Positions 1 through 9,692 are shown, counted from the stretch's first letter. The stretch: DNA of 64,000 bases from Magnetospirillum sp. 15-1 (GCF_900184795.1 NZ_FXXN01000028.1:466632-530631); one strand, 5' to 3'. The notes: generated by a model not told the origin, from the letters alone. Made by a program: numbers and translations.

Positions 1-2
1 GC

Positions 3-731
3 TTCGCCCGCGCCCGACAGGTGGCCTTCGCCGCCCGTGTCGGGCTGACCGAGTATTCCAAGGACCTGAACGCCTTCCTCGACACCCTGTTCGGGCCGGA
101 ATCGCTCTCCAACATCCTGGGCGAGGTGCTGAGCGACGCCGGCCTCAGGCAGTTGCGCATCGCCGAGACCGAGAAGTACGCCCACGTCACCTTCTTCTTC
201 AACGGCGGGCGCGAGACGGTGTTCCCCGGCGAGGAACGCATCCTGGTCCCCAGCCCCAAGGTCGCCACCTACGACCTGCAGCCGGAAATGAGCGCGGTGG
301 AGGTCACCGACAAGCTGGTGGCCGCCATCGAGGGCGGCACCTTCGACGTGGTGGTGGTCAACTACGCCAATGGCGACATGGTCGGCCATACCGGCTTCCT
401 CAAGGCGGCCATCGCCGCCGCCCAGACGGTCGACGTCTGCCTGGGACGGCTGGAGGCGGCGGTCGCCAAGGCCGGCGGCACCATGCTGGTCACCGCCGAT
501 CACGGCAATGCCGAGCAGATGAGGGACCCCGAGACCGGCGAGCCCCACACCGCCCACACCACCGGCCCGGTACCGGCCGTCCTCGTGGCCCCGCCCGCCG
601 GCGTCACCGGCATCGGCGACGGCCGTCTGGCCGATGTGGCGCCGACCCTGCTGGCCCTGCTGGGCTTGGCCCAGCCGGCCGAGATGAGCGGGCATTCCCT
701 GCTCCGCCAGACCCTCCGTGCGGCGGGTTAG
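3..731 (+). CDS. gpmI: 2,3-bisphosphoglycerate-independent phosphoglycerate mutase, C-terminal part (5' end outside window)
   Basis: Interconverts 3- and 2-phosphoglycerate in glycolysis and gluconeogenesis, in the cytoplasm, with two manganese ions. Only about the last 242 residues of a family near 510 are present; the frame is open to the window edge. The part seen carries the phosphatase-type metal-binding motifs: [12 protein letters not shown] (Asp and His ligands), [10 protein letters not shown] (Asp-His pair) and HTAHT (His ligand). The gene is followed within a few bases by an EnvC-like gene and ctpA, an order I know from other alphaproteobacteria. The identification rests on these motifs and is firm; the N-terminal catalytic serine region cannot be checked here. 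Confidence 0.95.
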   Translation, partial: FARARQVAFAARVGLTEYSKDLNAFLDTLFGPESLSNILGEVLSDAGLRQLRIAETEKYAHVTFFFNGGRETVFPGEERILVPSPKVATYDLQPEMSAVEVTDKLVAAIEGGTFDVVVVNYANGDMVGHTGFLKAAIAAAQTVDVCLGRLEAAVAKAGGTMLVTADHGNAEQMRDPETGEPHTAHTTGPVPAVLVAPPAGVTGIGDGRLADVAPTLLALLGLAQPAEMSGHSLLRQTLRAAG

Positions 732-738
732 ACTCATC

Positions 739-2349
739 ATGCCGGCGGTTCGGCATGTCGAACCGCCTTTTGACCCCTCGCCGGGCACGCCCCTCCGGGC
801 GCTTGGCCGCGGCCGCAATGGCCGCTGGAGGGCGGCTGTCGCCGCCGCCCTTCTTTTCGGAACGGCGCTGCTCCTTCTGGGGGCGGCGCCCGCCTTTGCC
901 ACCTGGGACCGCCCGGTGGATGCCGGCGAACGCCTGCGGGAACTGGAAGGCCAGTTGGAGCGCTCGCGCGCCCAGCACGAGGACGTGCGGCGCAAGGCCG
1001 AGGAACTGTCGGCCGAGACGGCGCGGCTGCGCGGTGACATGGTCAAGGCGGCCCGCGCCGCCCAGGAAAGCGAGGACCTGCTCTCCGAACTGGAATTCCA
1101 GTTGGAAGACCTGCGCCGGCGCGAGGTCAGCAGCTCCGACGCCCTGGAACGCCGCTCGCGCCAGATGGTCGGCGTGCTCACCGCCCTGCAGCGTCTGGCC
1201 TGGCGCCCCACCGAGGCGCTGCTCGCCCAGCCGCAGAGTCCGGCCGACACGGTGCGCTCGGCCATCCTGCTGCGCGCCGCCGTGCCGCAGATCGAGCAAT
1301 CGGCCCGCGAATTGCGGGTGGAGATCGACGGCGTCGCCAAGCTGCGCAGCGAGATCAGCGAGCAGCGCAAGCTGATCGCCAGCACCACCGGGGCGCTGGA
1401 GCACGAACACGTCCGCATCAAGGATATGTTCGAGCGCAAGTTCCAGGTGCAGAACGCCACCGAGCAGGAACGCCGCGCCCTGGAAGCCCGGCTGCAGGAC
1501 CTGGGCAGTCAGGCCGAGGATCTGCGCGACCTGCTGGGCCGCCTGGACCAGGAGCGCGAACGCCGTCTGGCCGAGGCCGCCGCCAAGGCCGCGGTGGAGA
1601 AGGCCGCCCGCGAGGCCGAGGCCACCGCCCGACGCGCCGCCCGCGAGGCGGAACTGGCCGCCCAGAAGGCGGCGCGCGATGCCGAACTGGCGGCGCAAAA
1701 GGCCGCGAGCCAAGCCGTCGCCGAAGCCAAGGCCCGTGACGAGGCGGCCAGCAAGGCCGCCCAGCAGGCCGCCGCCGAGGCCAGGGCCCGCGAGGACGCC
1801 GCCGCCCGCGCCGCCCAGGAGGCCGAACTGAAGGCCCAGGCCGAAGCCAAGGAAAAGCAGCTGGCCGCCGAAAAGGCCGCCCACGAGGCCGAACAGGCCT
1901 CACGCGAGGCCGCCGCCACCCGCCCGGTGAAGAACGACAAGCCGTTCAGTCAGGCCCAGGGGCGGCTGCCCTATCCCGCCCGCGGCCGCGTCGTCGAGAC
2001 CTATGGCCAGCCCAACGACGTCGGCCACGTGGCCAAGGGCATCACCATCGCCACCCGCAAGGCGGCGCAAGTCATCGCCCCTTACGACGGACACGTGGCT
2101 TTTGCTGGCCCGTTCAGGGGTTACGGCCTTCTCTTGATCATCGAACACAGCGAAGGCTATCATACGCTGCTGGCGGGAATGGCGCAGATCGATTGTGCCG
2201 TCGGTCAGAAGCTGTTGACGGGAGAGCCCGTCGGCGTCATGGGGCAGGACGACAGCAAGCCCAACCTTTACGTGGAGCTGCGCCGCAATGGCCAGCCGGT
2301 CAACCCGTTGCCTTGGCTCATGGCACAAAAAAGTAAGGCTAGTGGATGA
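739..2349 (+). CDS. EnvC-like murein hydrolase activator (coiled coil plus degenerate LytM/M23 domain)
   Basis: Predicted envelope protein that activates cell-wall amidases during division. An N-terminal hydrophobic segment (about residues 30-47) is followed by long coiled coils (about 50-160 and 220-290), a TolA-like Ala/Glu/Lys-rich helical stretch (about 290-400) and a C-terminal M23/LytM domain. That domain lacks the usual zinc ligands: where active enzymes have HxxxD there is KGITIAT, and the final HxH is replaced by NLYVELRRNG. It is therefore probably a regulator, like EnvC, and not a hydrolase. The start is uncertain: ATG 739 is chosen, but GTG 718, overlapping gpmI, is in frame; neither has a strong ribosome site. 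The stop overlaps the ctpA start by four bases, so the two are probably co-translated. Confidence 0.85.
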   Translation: MPAVRHVEPPFDPSPGTPLRALGRGRNGRWRAAVAAALLFGTALLLLGAAPAFATWDRPVDAGERLRELEGQLERSRAQHEDVRRKAEELSAETARLRGDMVKAARAAQESEDLLSELEFQLEDLRRREVSSSDALERRSRQMVGVLTALQRLAWRPTEALLAQPQSPADTVRSAILLRAAVPQIEQSARELRVEIDGVAKLRSEISEQRKLIASTTGALEHEHVRIKDMFERKFQVQNATEQERRALEARLQDLGSQAEDLRDLLGRLDQERERRLAEAAAKAAVEKAAREAEATARRAAREAELAAQKAARDAELAAQKAASQAVAEAKARDEAASKAAQQAAAEARAREDAAARAAQEAELKAQAEAKEKQLAAEKAAHEAEQASREAAATRPVKNDKPFSQAQGRLPYPARGRVVETYGQPNDVGHVAKGITIATRKAAQVIAPYDGHVAFAGPFRGYGLLLIIEHSEGYHTLLAGMAQIDCAVGQKLLTGEPVGVMGQDDSKPNLYVELRRNGQPVNPLPWLMAQKSKASG

Positions 2350-3710
2350 TTCGCAAGATTCTGATCGCGGCGGGCAGCTTCGCCCTGCTGTCGACGACCG
2401 CTCTCACCCCCGTTTCCGCCGCCGAGCGCAAGGAGACTTACAAGCTCCTCGACCTGTTCGGCGAGGTGCTGGAAAAGGTCCGCAGCGAATACGTGGAGCC
2501 CGTCAATGACGAGGAGCTGATCGAGGCGGCGCTGAACGGCATGCTGAGTTCGCTGGACCCCCATTCCGGCTACCTCAACCCCAAGAACTCCAAGGACATG
2601 GACATCCAGACCCGAGGCGAGTTCGGCGGGCTGGGCCTGGAAGTGACCATGGAGAACGGCTGGGTCAAGGTGGTGTCGCCCATCGACGACACCCCGGCCT
2701 ACCGCGCCGGCATGCAGCCCGGCGACTTCGTCACCCACCTGGACGGCGAGCCGGTCCAGGGCCTGTCGCTGTCCGAGGCGGTGGATCGCATGCGCGGCAC
2801 CGTCAACACCGACATCAAGCTGACCGTGCGCCGCGCCGGGGTGGAACAGCCCTTCGACATCAAGCTGACCCGCGCCGTCATCAAGGTCCAGACCGTCAAG
2901 GGCCAGCAGCACGGCGACATCGGCTATATCCGCATCTCGCAGTTCAGCGCCACCACCCACGCCGATCTGGTGCGCATCATGGCCCAGCTGAAGAAGGACA
3001 TCGGCAAGACGCCGACCGGCTTCGTCATCGATCTGCGCAACAACCCCGGCGGCCTGCTGGATCAGGCGGTGGCGGTGTCCGACGACTTCCTGGACAAGGG
3101 CGAGATCGTCTCGACCCGCTCGCGCCGTCCCGAGGATACCCAGCGCTTCAACGCGCGGCCCGGCGACATCGCCGACGGCCTGCCGCTGGTGGTGCTGATC
3201 AACGACGGTTCGGCCTCGGCGTCCGAGATCGTCGCCGGCGCCCTGCAGGACCACAAGCGCGCCGTGCTGCTCGGCACCCGCTCGTTCGGCAAGGGCTCGG
3301 TCCAGACCTTGATGCCGCTGCACGGCCACGGCTCACTGCGCCTGACCACGGCGCGCTACTACACGCCGTCGGGCCGCTCCATCCAGGCGGTGGGCATCGA
3401 ACCCGACATCAAGGCGCAGCAATCCAAGGTGGAGCCCATCGCCGGCGCCAACGTGGAGCGCCGCTCCGAGGCGTCCCTGCGCAAGGCCCTGCCCAATCCC
3501 AACGGCGACAAGACCAAGCCGGCGGACAAGGACAAGGCGCCCGAGCCCGAAGCCAAGGCCCCCGAGCACAAGGCTCCGGAGGCCAAGGGCGAGGGCAAGG
3601 CGGAAGCTCCGACCCCGATCAAGCTGGGCGACCCGGCCCAGGATTACCAGCTGGCGCGGGCTCTCGACCTGTTGCGCGGCCTGTCGCTCTATCGTCCGGC
3701 CCAGCGGTAA
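2346..3710 (+). CDS. ctpA: Carboxyl-terminal processing protease CtpA (peptidase S41A)
   Basis: Periplasmic serine protease that trims or degrades proteins from their C-termini. It has a signal peptide (about 1-25), a PDZ domain (about 85-165, with GLGLEV and PAYRAGMQPGD) and an S41 catalytic domain with the GSASASEI block (about 288-295) and the catalytic Lys in SFGKGSVQ (Lys316), a Ser/Lys dyad. After the catalytic core there is a low-complexity Lys/Pro/Glu/Ala linker (about 375-425) and a short helical tail, longer than in minimal CtpA proteins. The gene starts inside the stop of the EnvC-like gene (ATGA). CtpA-type proteases often control cell-wall hydrolases, which fits this neighbour; that link is inference here. 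Confidence 0.94.
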   Translation: MIRKILIAAGSFALLSTTALTPVSAAERKETYKLLDLFGEVLEKVRSEYVEPVNDEELIEAALNGMLSSLDPHSGYLNPKNSKDMDIQTRGEFGGLGLEVTMENGWVKVVSPIDDTPAYRAGMQPGDFVTHLDGEPVQGLSLSEAVDRMRGTVNTDIKLTVRRAGVEQPFDIKLTRAVIKVQTVKGQQHGDIGYIRISQFSATTHADLVRIMAQLKKDIGKTPTGFVIDLRNNPGGLLDQAVAVSDDFLDKGEIVSTRSRRPEDTQRFNARPGDIADGLPLVVLINDGSASASEIVAGALQDHKRAVLLGTRSFGKGSVQTLMPLHGHGSLRLTTARYYTPSGRSIQAVGIEPDIKAQQSKVEPIAGANVERRSEASLRKALPNPNGDKTKPADKDKAPEPEAKAPEHKAPEAKGEGKAEAPTPIKLGDPAQDYQLARALDLLRGLSLYRPAQR

Positions 3711-3731
3711 GCGGGGCTCGGACACCAGGCC

Positions 3732-5150
3732 ATGGCATCGGATCGGCACGACGATCTCGAAGAACTGGACGAGGATCCGGTCCCCGAGATCGTCGTCGAG
3801 GAGTTCAAGGCCCCCCGCAAGCCCATCAACTTCAAGCCGATCCTGATCGGCTTGCTGGTGCTGGTGCTGGGCGGTGGATTGGGCGGCGCGGCCTATCTGC
3901 TGACGGCTTACGACGTGCGCGACGTCATCGGCCTGATGGATGTGGGCGAGAACCCGCCCAAGCTGTCCTTCGAGTTGCCGGGACGCGGCGAGCCGCCCAA
4001 GCCGGGGGTGGGCGGCGGCCTGCTGACTCCGCCCGTGGCGCCGGGTGCGGCGTCCTCGGGCGGCGAGATGCTGAAGGCGGCGCCCGACGACACGCCGCCC
4101 CCCGACGCCCTGCTGCCGCCCGCCGAGGCCAAGCCCGACGCCAGGCCGGAGGCGAAGCCCGAGGCCAAGCCCGACACCAAGGTGGCGGTCCTGCCGCCCG
4201 AAGGCGGCTATGTGGCCGAGCCGGAATCGCCGGTCTCCAAGGCCTTCGCCCCCAAGGCGCCGCCGCCGGTGGATTCGTCGGGCATTCCCAGCCAGCCCAA
4301 TCCGCGCAGCGCCGACAAGCCGCCCAGCTACGAGGGCCTGCCCGAGCGCAAGGGCGAGGTCAAGGCGCTGCCCGCCGCTCCCGTCAAGGAGATGCTGAAG
4401 CGCACCGCCATCGGCGACCTGCCCATGCCGTCCCCCGAGGGCAAGCAGCCCTGGCAGGTCTATGCCCGGCCGTGGTCCGGCCCCGCCGATCGCGGCAAGG
4501 TGGCGGTGGTGGTCATGGACATGGGCCTGGACAAGGCCGCCACGGAAGCCGCCATCGCCAAGCTGCCGCCCGAGGTGACCCTGGCCTTCAGCCCCTATGC
4601 CCAAAGCCTGGACAAATGGGTGAAGAAGGCCCGCGATTACGGTCACGAGGTGCTGATGGTGCTGCCCGCCGACATGGCCGGCACCCAGCCCCGCGACCCC
4701 GGCCCGCTGGGCATGACCAATTCGGTCCCGCCGGAAAGCAACCTGGCCCGCCTGGAAGGGGTGATGGCCCGTGGCGCCGGCTATACCGGCGTCATCTCGC
4801 TGGGCGACAAGTTCGCCGCCACCGAACAGATCGTCCAGACGCTGGGCAAGCTGCGCGACCACGGCCTGCTCTATGTGGGGCCGGGAACCGCCCCGGCCGA
4901 CCGCATCCCGCCCATCGCCCCGGTCACCGCCATCGCCGATACCGACCTGTTCCGGGAAGCCATCGAGATGCGCCTCAATCAGGTCTCCATCGCGGCGCGC
5001 ACCAGGGGCAAGGCCCTGGTGGTGATCAATCCCCGGCCGCTGTCCTATGACCGGCTGCTGCCCTGGCTCAACGATTTCGACGGCCAGAAGCTGGTGATCG
5101 TGCCGGTCTCCACCCTGGTCCAGCCCCCGCCCGCCCCCGGAAAGTCATGA
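3732..5150 (+). CDS. Divergent polysaccharide deacetylase family protein (YibQ/DUF610-like), membrane anchored
   Basis: An acidic cytoplasmic N-terminus (1-30) precedes one membrane segment (about 36-58), a long Pro/Ala/Lys-rich linker (about 80-235) and a C-terminal globular domain (about 255-465) of the divergent polysaccharide deacetylase family. That domain opens with VAVVVMDMGLD, the family's first strand with metal-type Asp residues, and contains SPYAQSLDKWVKKARDYGHE, the typical helix after strand two. The family commonly sits next to EnvC, CtpA and RppH genes, as here. The substrate is unknown; a role at the cell wall is inferred from the neighbours and the single anchor. The stop overlaps rppH by four bases. 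Confidence 0.85.
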   Translation: MASDRHDDLEELDEDPVPEIVVEEFKAPRKPINFKPILIGLLVLVLGGGLGGAAYLLTAYDVRDVIGLMDVGENPPKLSFELPGRGEPPKPGVGGGLLTPPVAPGAASSGGEMLKAAPDDTPPPDALLPPAEAKPDARPEAKPEAKPDTKVAVLPPEGGYVAEPESPVSKAFAPKAPPPVDSSGIPSQPNPRSADKPPSYEGLPERKGEVKALPAAPVKEMLKRTAIGDLPMPSPEGKQPWQVYARPWSGPADRGKVAVVVMDMGLDKAATEAAIAKLPPEVTLAFSPYAQSLDKWVKKARDYGHEVLMVLPADMAGTQPRDPGPLGMTNSVPPESNLARLEGVMARGAGYTGVISLGDKFAATEQIVQTLGKLRDHGLLYVGPGTAPADRIPPIAPVTAIADTDLFREAIEMRLNQVSIAARTRGKALVVINPRPLSYDRLLPWLNDFDGQKLVIVPVSTLVQPPPAPGKS

Positions 5151-5656
5151 GCAAGAAGCACAAGGCCCCATTGCTGCCCTACGACCAGCGCCCCTACCGT
5201 CCCGGTATCGGACTGGTGCTGCTCAACCCCCAGGGGCTGGCCTTCGTCGCCCAGCGCATCGACACCCCCGGCAACGCCTGGCAATTCCCCCAGGGCGGCA
5301 TCGACGAGGGCGAGGACCCGCGCGCCACCGCGCTCCGAGAGATGGAGGAGGAAATCGGTACCAACAAGGCCGAGATCATCGCCGAGAGCCGCGAATGGAT
5401 TTCCTACGACCTGCCGCCCGAGGTCGCCGACAAGAGCTGGAAGGGCCGCTTTCGCGGCCAGGCCCAGAAGTGGTTCTGCGCCCGCTTCACCGGCACCGAT
5501 GCCGACATCAACCTGGAAACCGAGCATCCCGAGTTCTGCCGCTGGCGCTGGATGGAACTGGCGGAAGTGCCTCCGCTGATCATCCCGTTCAAACGGGTGC
5601 TCTACGACAAGGTCGCCGCCGAGTTCCTGCCCGTGGTGCAGGCCATGCGGGTCTGA
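5147..5656 (+). CDS. rppH: RNA pyrophosphohydrolase (Nudix)
   Basis: Removes pyrophosphate from the 5' triphosphate end of RNAs, which starts 5'-end-dependent mRNA decay; in alphaproteobacteria the same family is also described as a dinucleoside polyphosphate hydrolase (NudH/IalA). The Nudix box is complete at about residues 49-71: GGIDEGEDPR followed by REMEEEIG, with the metal-binding REMEEE. The length of 169 residues is normal. The start is coupled to the upstream YibQ-like gene (ATGA). The gene ends 15 bases from the oppositely oriented M48 protease gene. Confidence 0.95.
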   Translation: MSKKHKAPLLPYDQRPYRPGIGLVLLNPQGLAFVAQRIDTPGNAWQFPQGGIDEGEDPRATALREMEEEIGTNKAEIIAESREWISYDLPPEVADKSWKGRFRGQAQKWFCARFTGTDADINLETEHPEFCRWRWMELAEVPPLIIPFKRVLYDKVAAEFLPVVQAMRV

Positions 5657-5671
5657 CCACGGTATTCCCGC

Positions 5672-7129
5672 TCAAATAATCATCTTCAGCTTCTGCCCCG
5701 GCTTGACGCCCTCGCCGTCGGCAAGGCCGTTGAGCACGCGGAAGCGCTCGACCTTGTGGTCCTCGTAGGGCAGTTGCTCGGCCAGTTTTTCCACCGTGTC
5801 GCCGGCCTTGGCGGTGATGATCTTCAGCTTCAGCGGCTTCATGGCGGATTTCTCCGCCTCCGACAGCTTGCGCAGGGACAGGCCCGAGGTCTTGAACTCC
5901 TGGGCATGGGCCGCCGTGACATTGGGCGGGGTGAGGTAGAGGAAGCGATAGGTCACCTTGCCGTTCTTCACCGCCAGCAGGCGGGCATCCATGGCGCCCT
6001 TGTTGGTGTTGAGCTTGGTCATCCCGGTGGCCGCCGGCATGCCGTTGATCTCCAGCGCCTCGATGGAGGTCAGCCGGGCGCCCTTGGCCCACTGGGTCTG
6101 CAGGTAGTTGGTCATGTCGCCCTGGGCCTCGGCCCCCATGTCGAAACGGATCAGCGAACCGTCCGTGTGGGTCGCCGTCACCGATTTGGGGCCGTTGATC
6201 AGGCGGAAACCAGCCGGCACCTCGTAGCGGATGCCCAGTCCGGCATGGGAGAACACCCGGCCGCGCACCACGCCTTCGTCGGGGTCGTCGCCGACCAGCA
6301 GGCCGTCCATGTGGGCCAGATACTGATCTCGCCCCACCGCTCCCTTGTGATCCTCGAACTTGACCGCCGCCGCCGCGTCCTTGACCCGGTCGATGGTGCG
6401 TGGATGGCTGGCGAACATGGAATATTCGTCCACCGAATCCGGCGGCCGCCCGGCCAGCACCGCCTCGAGCCGGGATTGCTCGCGCAGCTTGTTCAGAAAG
6501 GTCGCCATGTATTCCGGGTTCCAGCCGCTGTTGTTCATATAGCGGATGCCCAGTTGATCAGCCTCGCTCTCCTGGTCGCGGGAATAGCCCTGGATATAGG
6601 CCGCCGCTCCCATTTGGGCGATGTCGCCGGTCCCCGATACGCCGGTCAGCACGCCCACCACCACGCCCAGCACGCCGGTCGCCACATTGGCGGCCATGGC
6701 CTGGCTGTAGCGCTGGGCGGTGTGGCGGCCGGTGACGTGGCCGATCTCGTGGCCGACCACTCCCGCCAGTTCCGCCTCGTCGTCGGCCAGGGCCAGCAAT
6801 CCCCGGGTGACGTAGACATAGCCGCCGGGCAGCGCCATGGCGTTGACGATGGTGCTGTTCAGCACCGTGAAGCGGAAGGTCGCGCCGGGCGTCTCGGTAT
6901 TGCCCACCAGCCGATTGCCGATGCCGGCCACATAGGCCTGGACCTTGGGGTCTTCATAGGCGCCGCCGAACTGCTTCAAGATGTCGGGATGGGCCTCGGC
7001 GCCCATCTTCTGCTCGTCCTCGGCCGACAGAACGTTGAAATTGCTGCGCCCGGTCCCCGGCGAGACCTGACACGAGGTCAGCAGGGTCGAGGCCAGCAGG
7101 GCGGCGAGCAAGGTGGTGGAGCGGCGCAT
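5672..7129 (-). CDS. M48 family metalloprotease lipoprotein with C-terminal LysM domain
   Basis: Zn protease predicted to act in the periplasm from a lipid anchor. The signal peptide ends in the lipobox LTSC (about residue 20), the peptidase core has HEIGH (127-131) and the C-terminal about 50 residues form a LysM domain (TAKAGDTVEKLAEQL ... LNGLADGEGVKPGQKL), which would bind peptidoglycan. M48 lipoproteins of the BepA/LoiP type help outer-membrane protein quality control; that role here is inference. The start at 7129 is chosen over an upstream GTG at 7189 because it begins the signal peptide and is preceded by GAGGGA. It points toward rppH and probably has its own promoter in the 68-base gap upstream. 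Confidence 0.9.
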   Translation of the reverse strand: MRRSTTLLAALLASTLLTSCQVSPGTGRSNFNVLSAEDEQKMGAEAHPDILKQFGGAYEDPKVQAYVAGIGNRLVGNTETPGATFRFTVLNSTIVNAMALPGGYVYVTRGLLALADDEAELAGVVGHEIGHVTGRHTAQRYSQAMAANVATGVLGVVVGVLTGVSGTGDIAQMGAAAYIQGYSRDQESEADQLGIRYMNNSGWNPEYMATFLNKLREQSRLEAVLAGRPPDSVDEYSMFASHPRTIDRVKDAAAAVKFEDHKGAVGRDQYLAHMDGLLVGDDPDEGVVRGRVFSHAGLGIRYEVPAGFRLINGPKSVTATHTDGSLIRFDMGAEAQGDMTNYLQTQWAKGARLTSIEALEINGMPAATGMTKLNTNKGAMDARLLAVKNGKVTYRFLYLTPPNVTAAHAQEFKTSGLSLRKLSEAEKSAMKPLKLKIITAKAGDTVEKLAEQLPYEDHKVERFRVLNGLADGEGVKPGQKLKMII

Positions 7130-7197
7130 TTTTCCCTCGGCGGATGGGGCCGTGAAGGGGAATGATACGACGTCCACCGGCGGGGGCAAGCGTCGCC

Positions 7198-8991
7198 TTA
7201 CTCCATCTTCTTGCCGTAGCCCCGGGGCGTATAGGTCCAGGTGTGCTGGCCGGCGGTGAAGGTGCGGGTCTCGCTGGAGCCCACCACCACCATGGTCAGC
7301 ATGTCCACCTTGTCGGCGTCCAGGTCGGCGAGGCGGGTCACCTCCACCGTCTCGCCGGGACGGCCCAACTGGCGGGCCAGGATCACCGGCGTGTCGGGGC
7401 CGCGCCCGGTCAGCAGGATGTCGCGGGCCCGAGGCAACTGGTCGCGGCGACGCTGCGACACCGGATTATAGAAGCACACCACGAAATCGGCCATGGCGGC
7501 GGCCTTGAGACGGGTCTCGATGCTGTCCCAGGGCGTCAGCAGATCGGACAGCGAGATGGTGCAGAAATCGTGGTTGACCGGGGCGCCGGCCCGCGCGGCC
7601 GCCGCCTGCAGCGCCGAGATGCCCGGCACCACGACAACCTCGACGCGGTTCCAGTCGGCCCGCTTCCTGCGGTCCAGCAGTTCGAACACCAGGGTGGCCA
7701 GGGCGTAGATACCGGGATCGCCGGAACACACCAGACTGACCGTGCGGCCCTCGGCGGCGAGGTCCAGGGCCTTGGCGGCGCGGGCCTCCTCGGCGCCCAG
7801 CGCGCTTTCGTGCCGATCCTTGCCCTGGACCGCGTTGCCCAGCAGGTCGAGATAGAGGCCGTAGCCGACCAGATCGCTGCTGGCCTCGATGGCCGCCGAG
7901 GCCTCGGGCGAGCGCCAGTGGGGCGTGCCGGGACCGATGCCCACCACGAACAGCCTGCCGCGCGCCCGGCCGACCTTCCGGGCCGCGACGGCGCGGGGCG
8001 CCCGCGCCACCGCCATGGTGGTGCGCGCGCCCTTGATCTTGGGAACCACCAGGACACCGTCGCTCCCCGCCGCCGCCAGGGCGGCGCCTTCCGCCACGCC
8101 GTGGCAGCCGGTCTCGGCGAACACCACGTCGGACGGAGTGGCGAGGCGGGAGGCCTCGGCCTCCAGCTCGGCCGCCGTGAAGAAGCGGGCCGGCACCCCC
8201 AGCTCGGCGGCCAGGGCATGCACCGCCGCCTCGTCGGCCTTGAGGTCGATGCTGGCGACGCAGGCGATGGATTGGGGCGACAGCACTTCCTGGGCCAGCA
8301 CGTCCTTGACCAGGGCGCTCAGTTCCTCGGCCGGCGTGCCACGCTCGCAGCCCACCCCCAGCACCAGAGTCGGGGGGTGCAGCACCAGTTCGTGGTCATC
8401 GGGATCGACCGACCGGTCGGTGATGCGGACGGCCAGATCGCCCTCCTCGGCGAAGACCACGCCGTTCAGCCAGTCGGCATCGCCGACCTCGACCTCCAGC
8501 GTGACCTTCTCTTCCGCCAGCAGGGCGGCGGTCACCGACTTGACGGCGGCCGGATTGGCGACGCGCCAGCCGGGCGGCGGATCGTCCAGGGCCACGCCCA
8601 GAGCCAGTTCCCCGGCGGTGGTCAGCGCCGGGCGCACCTGCAGGCTGCGGGCGATCTGGCGGGCCAGGGCATTGGCGCCATGATGGCCGCCCAGCAGCGG
8701 CACCACCGAGGACCCGTCAACCGCCACGGCGAGAACCGGCGGCTCGGCCTGCTTGTCGCCCAGCACCGGCCCCAGGGCACGGATCAGGATGCCGGCGGCG
8801 CAGATGCCGATGATGGGGGTGCGGGCGGCGAACAGGGTACGCAGATGGGCGGATGTGTCCTGAAAGCCGACGTCTCCCTCTACCCGGCCGATCAGGCCGT
8901 GGATGGAGGCGCCGGGCAGCGTCGCCTGCAGCGCGCGGGCGGTTTCCAGTCCGGCGGGGGTCACCACCACCAGGGCAATGTTCAAAGCCAT
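7198..8991 (-). CDS. cobJ: CbiG / precorrin-3B (cobalt-precorrin) C17-methyltransferase fusion (CbiGH)
   Basis: Two cobalamin enzymes in one 597-residue chain. Residues 1 to about 340 are CbiG, which opens the ring-A delta-lactone in the oxygen-independent pathway (ICAAGILIRALGP, GGHHGANALA, GVGCERGTP). From about 345 the CobJ/CbiH methyltransferase follows, with VGIGPGTPHW, CSGDPGIYA and VVVPGISALQAAAARAGAP, the SAM-binding motifs of the corrin methylase family. Its start overlaps the cobI stop by 10 bases, so it is last in the run cbiX-cobH-cobL-cobI-cobJ. Such fusions are known in alphaproteobacteria. The CbiG half argues for the anaerobic route although the gene name cobJ is commonly used. 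Confidence 0.93.
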   Translation of the reverse strand: MALNIALVVVTPAGLETARALQATLPGASIHGLIGRVEGDVGFQDTSAHLRTLFAARTPIIGICAAGILIRALGPVLGDKQAEPPVLAVAVDGSSVVPLLGGHHGANALARQIARSLQVRPALTTAGELALGVALDDPPPGWRVANPAAVKSVTAALLAEEKVTLEVEVGDADWLNGVVFAEEGDLAVRITDRSVDPDDHELVLHPPTLVLGVGCERGTPAEELSALVKDVLAQEVLSPQSIACVASIDLKADEAAVHALAAELGVPARFFTAAELEAEASRLATPSDVVFAETGCHGVAEGAALAAAGSDGVLVVPKIKGARTTMAVARAPRAVAARKVGRARGRLFVVGIGPGTPHWRSPEASAAIEASSDLVGYGLYLDLLGNAVQGKDRHESALGAEEARAAKALDLAAEGRTVSLVCSGDPGIYALATLVFELLDRRKRADWNRVEVVVVPGISALQAAAARAGAPVNHDFCTISLSDLLTPWDSIETRLKAAAMADFVVCFYNPVSQRRRDQLPRARDILLTGRGPDTPVILARQLGRPGETVEVTRLADLDADKVDMLTMVVVGSSETRTFTAGQHTWTYTPRGYGKKME

Positions 8992-9692
8992 GCGTTTCCT
9001 CTGCGGTGCACCAGGATCAGGGAGAAATAGGGAAGCTCGGTGACGGTGGCCGGGTCGTGGGCCTTGCGCCCCGGCAGCCCGACACGCTCGACGATGCGGG
9101 CCTTGTCCCACAGGCCGAGACGCTGCAGCACGCCCCGCACCTTGGGCAGATGGCGGCCGACCTTCATGATCACGGCGGCATCCGACGCGGCCAGCGCCGC
9201 CTCGATCTCGGCGGCCGGACGGGTGGCCGGGATGATCGCCACCCCGTCGTCCCAGGCGCACAGCGGTGCCCGCAGGTCGGCGGCGGCGGCCATGACGGAC
9301 GACACGCCGGGCACCACCTCGATGGCGAAGCGGGGCGACAGGCGGGCGAACAGGTAGATGAACGAGCCGAAGAAGAACGGATCGCCCTCGCACAGCACCG
9401 CCACGTCGCGCCCCGCCTCCAGATGGGCGGCGATCTCGGCCGCCGCCCGGTCATAGGCGGCCTCGGTACCGTCGCGGTCCACGGTGAAGCCCATGCGGAT
9501 GGCGATCTCGACCTTGCCCGCCGGGATGTGCGGGGCGGCGATGGTCCGCGCCAGCCCCTCGCCCTCCAGCGGCGCCGGCCAGGCCAGCACCGGCACCTCG
9601 CCGATCAGCCGCACCGCCTTCAGGGTCAGCAGCTCCGCGTCGCCCGGGCCGATGCCGATGCCGTAGAGGGTGGCGGTCAAGACGCCCTCCAT
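8982..9692 (-). CDS. cobI: Precorrin-2 (cobalt-precorrin-2) C20-methyltransferase
   Basis: Methylates C20 of the corrin precursor with S-adenosylmethionine. The 236 residues match the family length. The N-terminal GIGIGPGDAELLTLKA and the central CEGDPFFFGSF and VVPGVSSVMAAAA are the SAM-binding blocks of corrin methylases; GDPFFFGSF is typical of CobI/CbiL. The ATG at 9692 has only a weak ribosome site. The 163 bases between cobL and this start hold a large inverted repeat that would fold in the transcript, so cobI may be translated independently or less than its neighbours. With CbiX and CbiG in the same run the substrate is probably cobalt-precorrin-2. Confidence 0.93.
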   Translation of the reverse strand: MEGVLTATLYGIGIGPGDAELLTLKAVRLIGEVPVLAWPAPLEGEGLARTIAAPHIPAGKVEIAIRMGFTVDRDGTEAAYDRAAAEIAAHLEAGRDVAVLCEGDPFFFGSFIYLFARLSPRFAIEVVPGVSSVMAAAADLRAPLCAWDDGVAIIPATRPAAEIEAALAASDAAVIMKVGRHLPKVRGVLQRLGLWDKARIVERVGLPGRKAHDPATVTELPYFSLILVHRRGNAWL

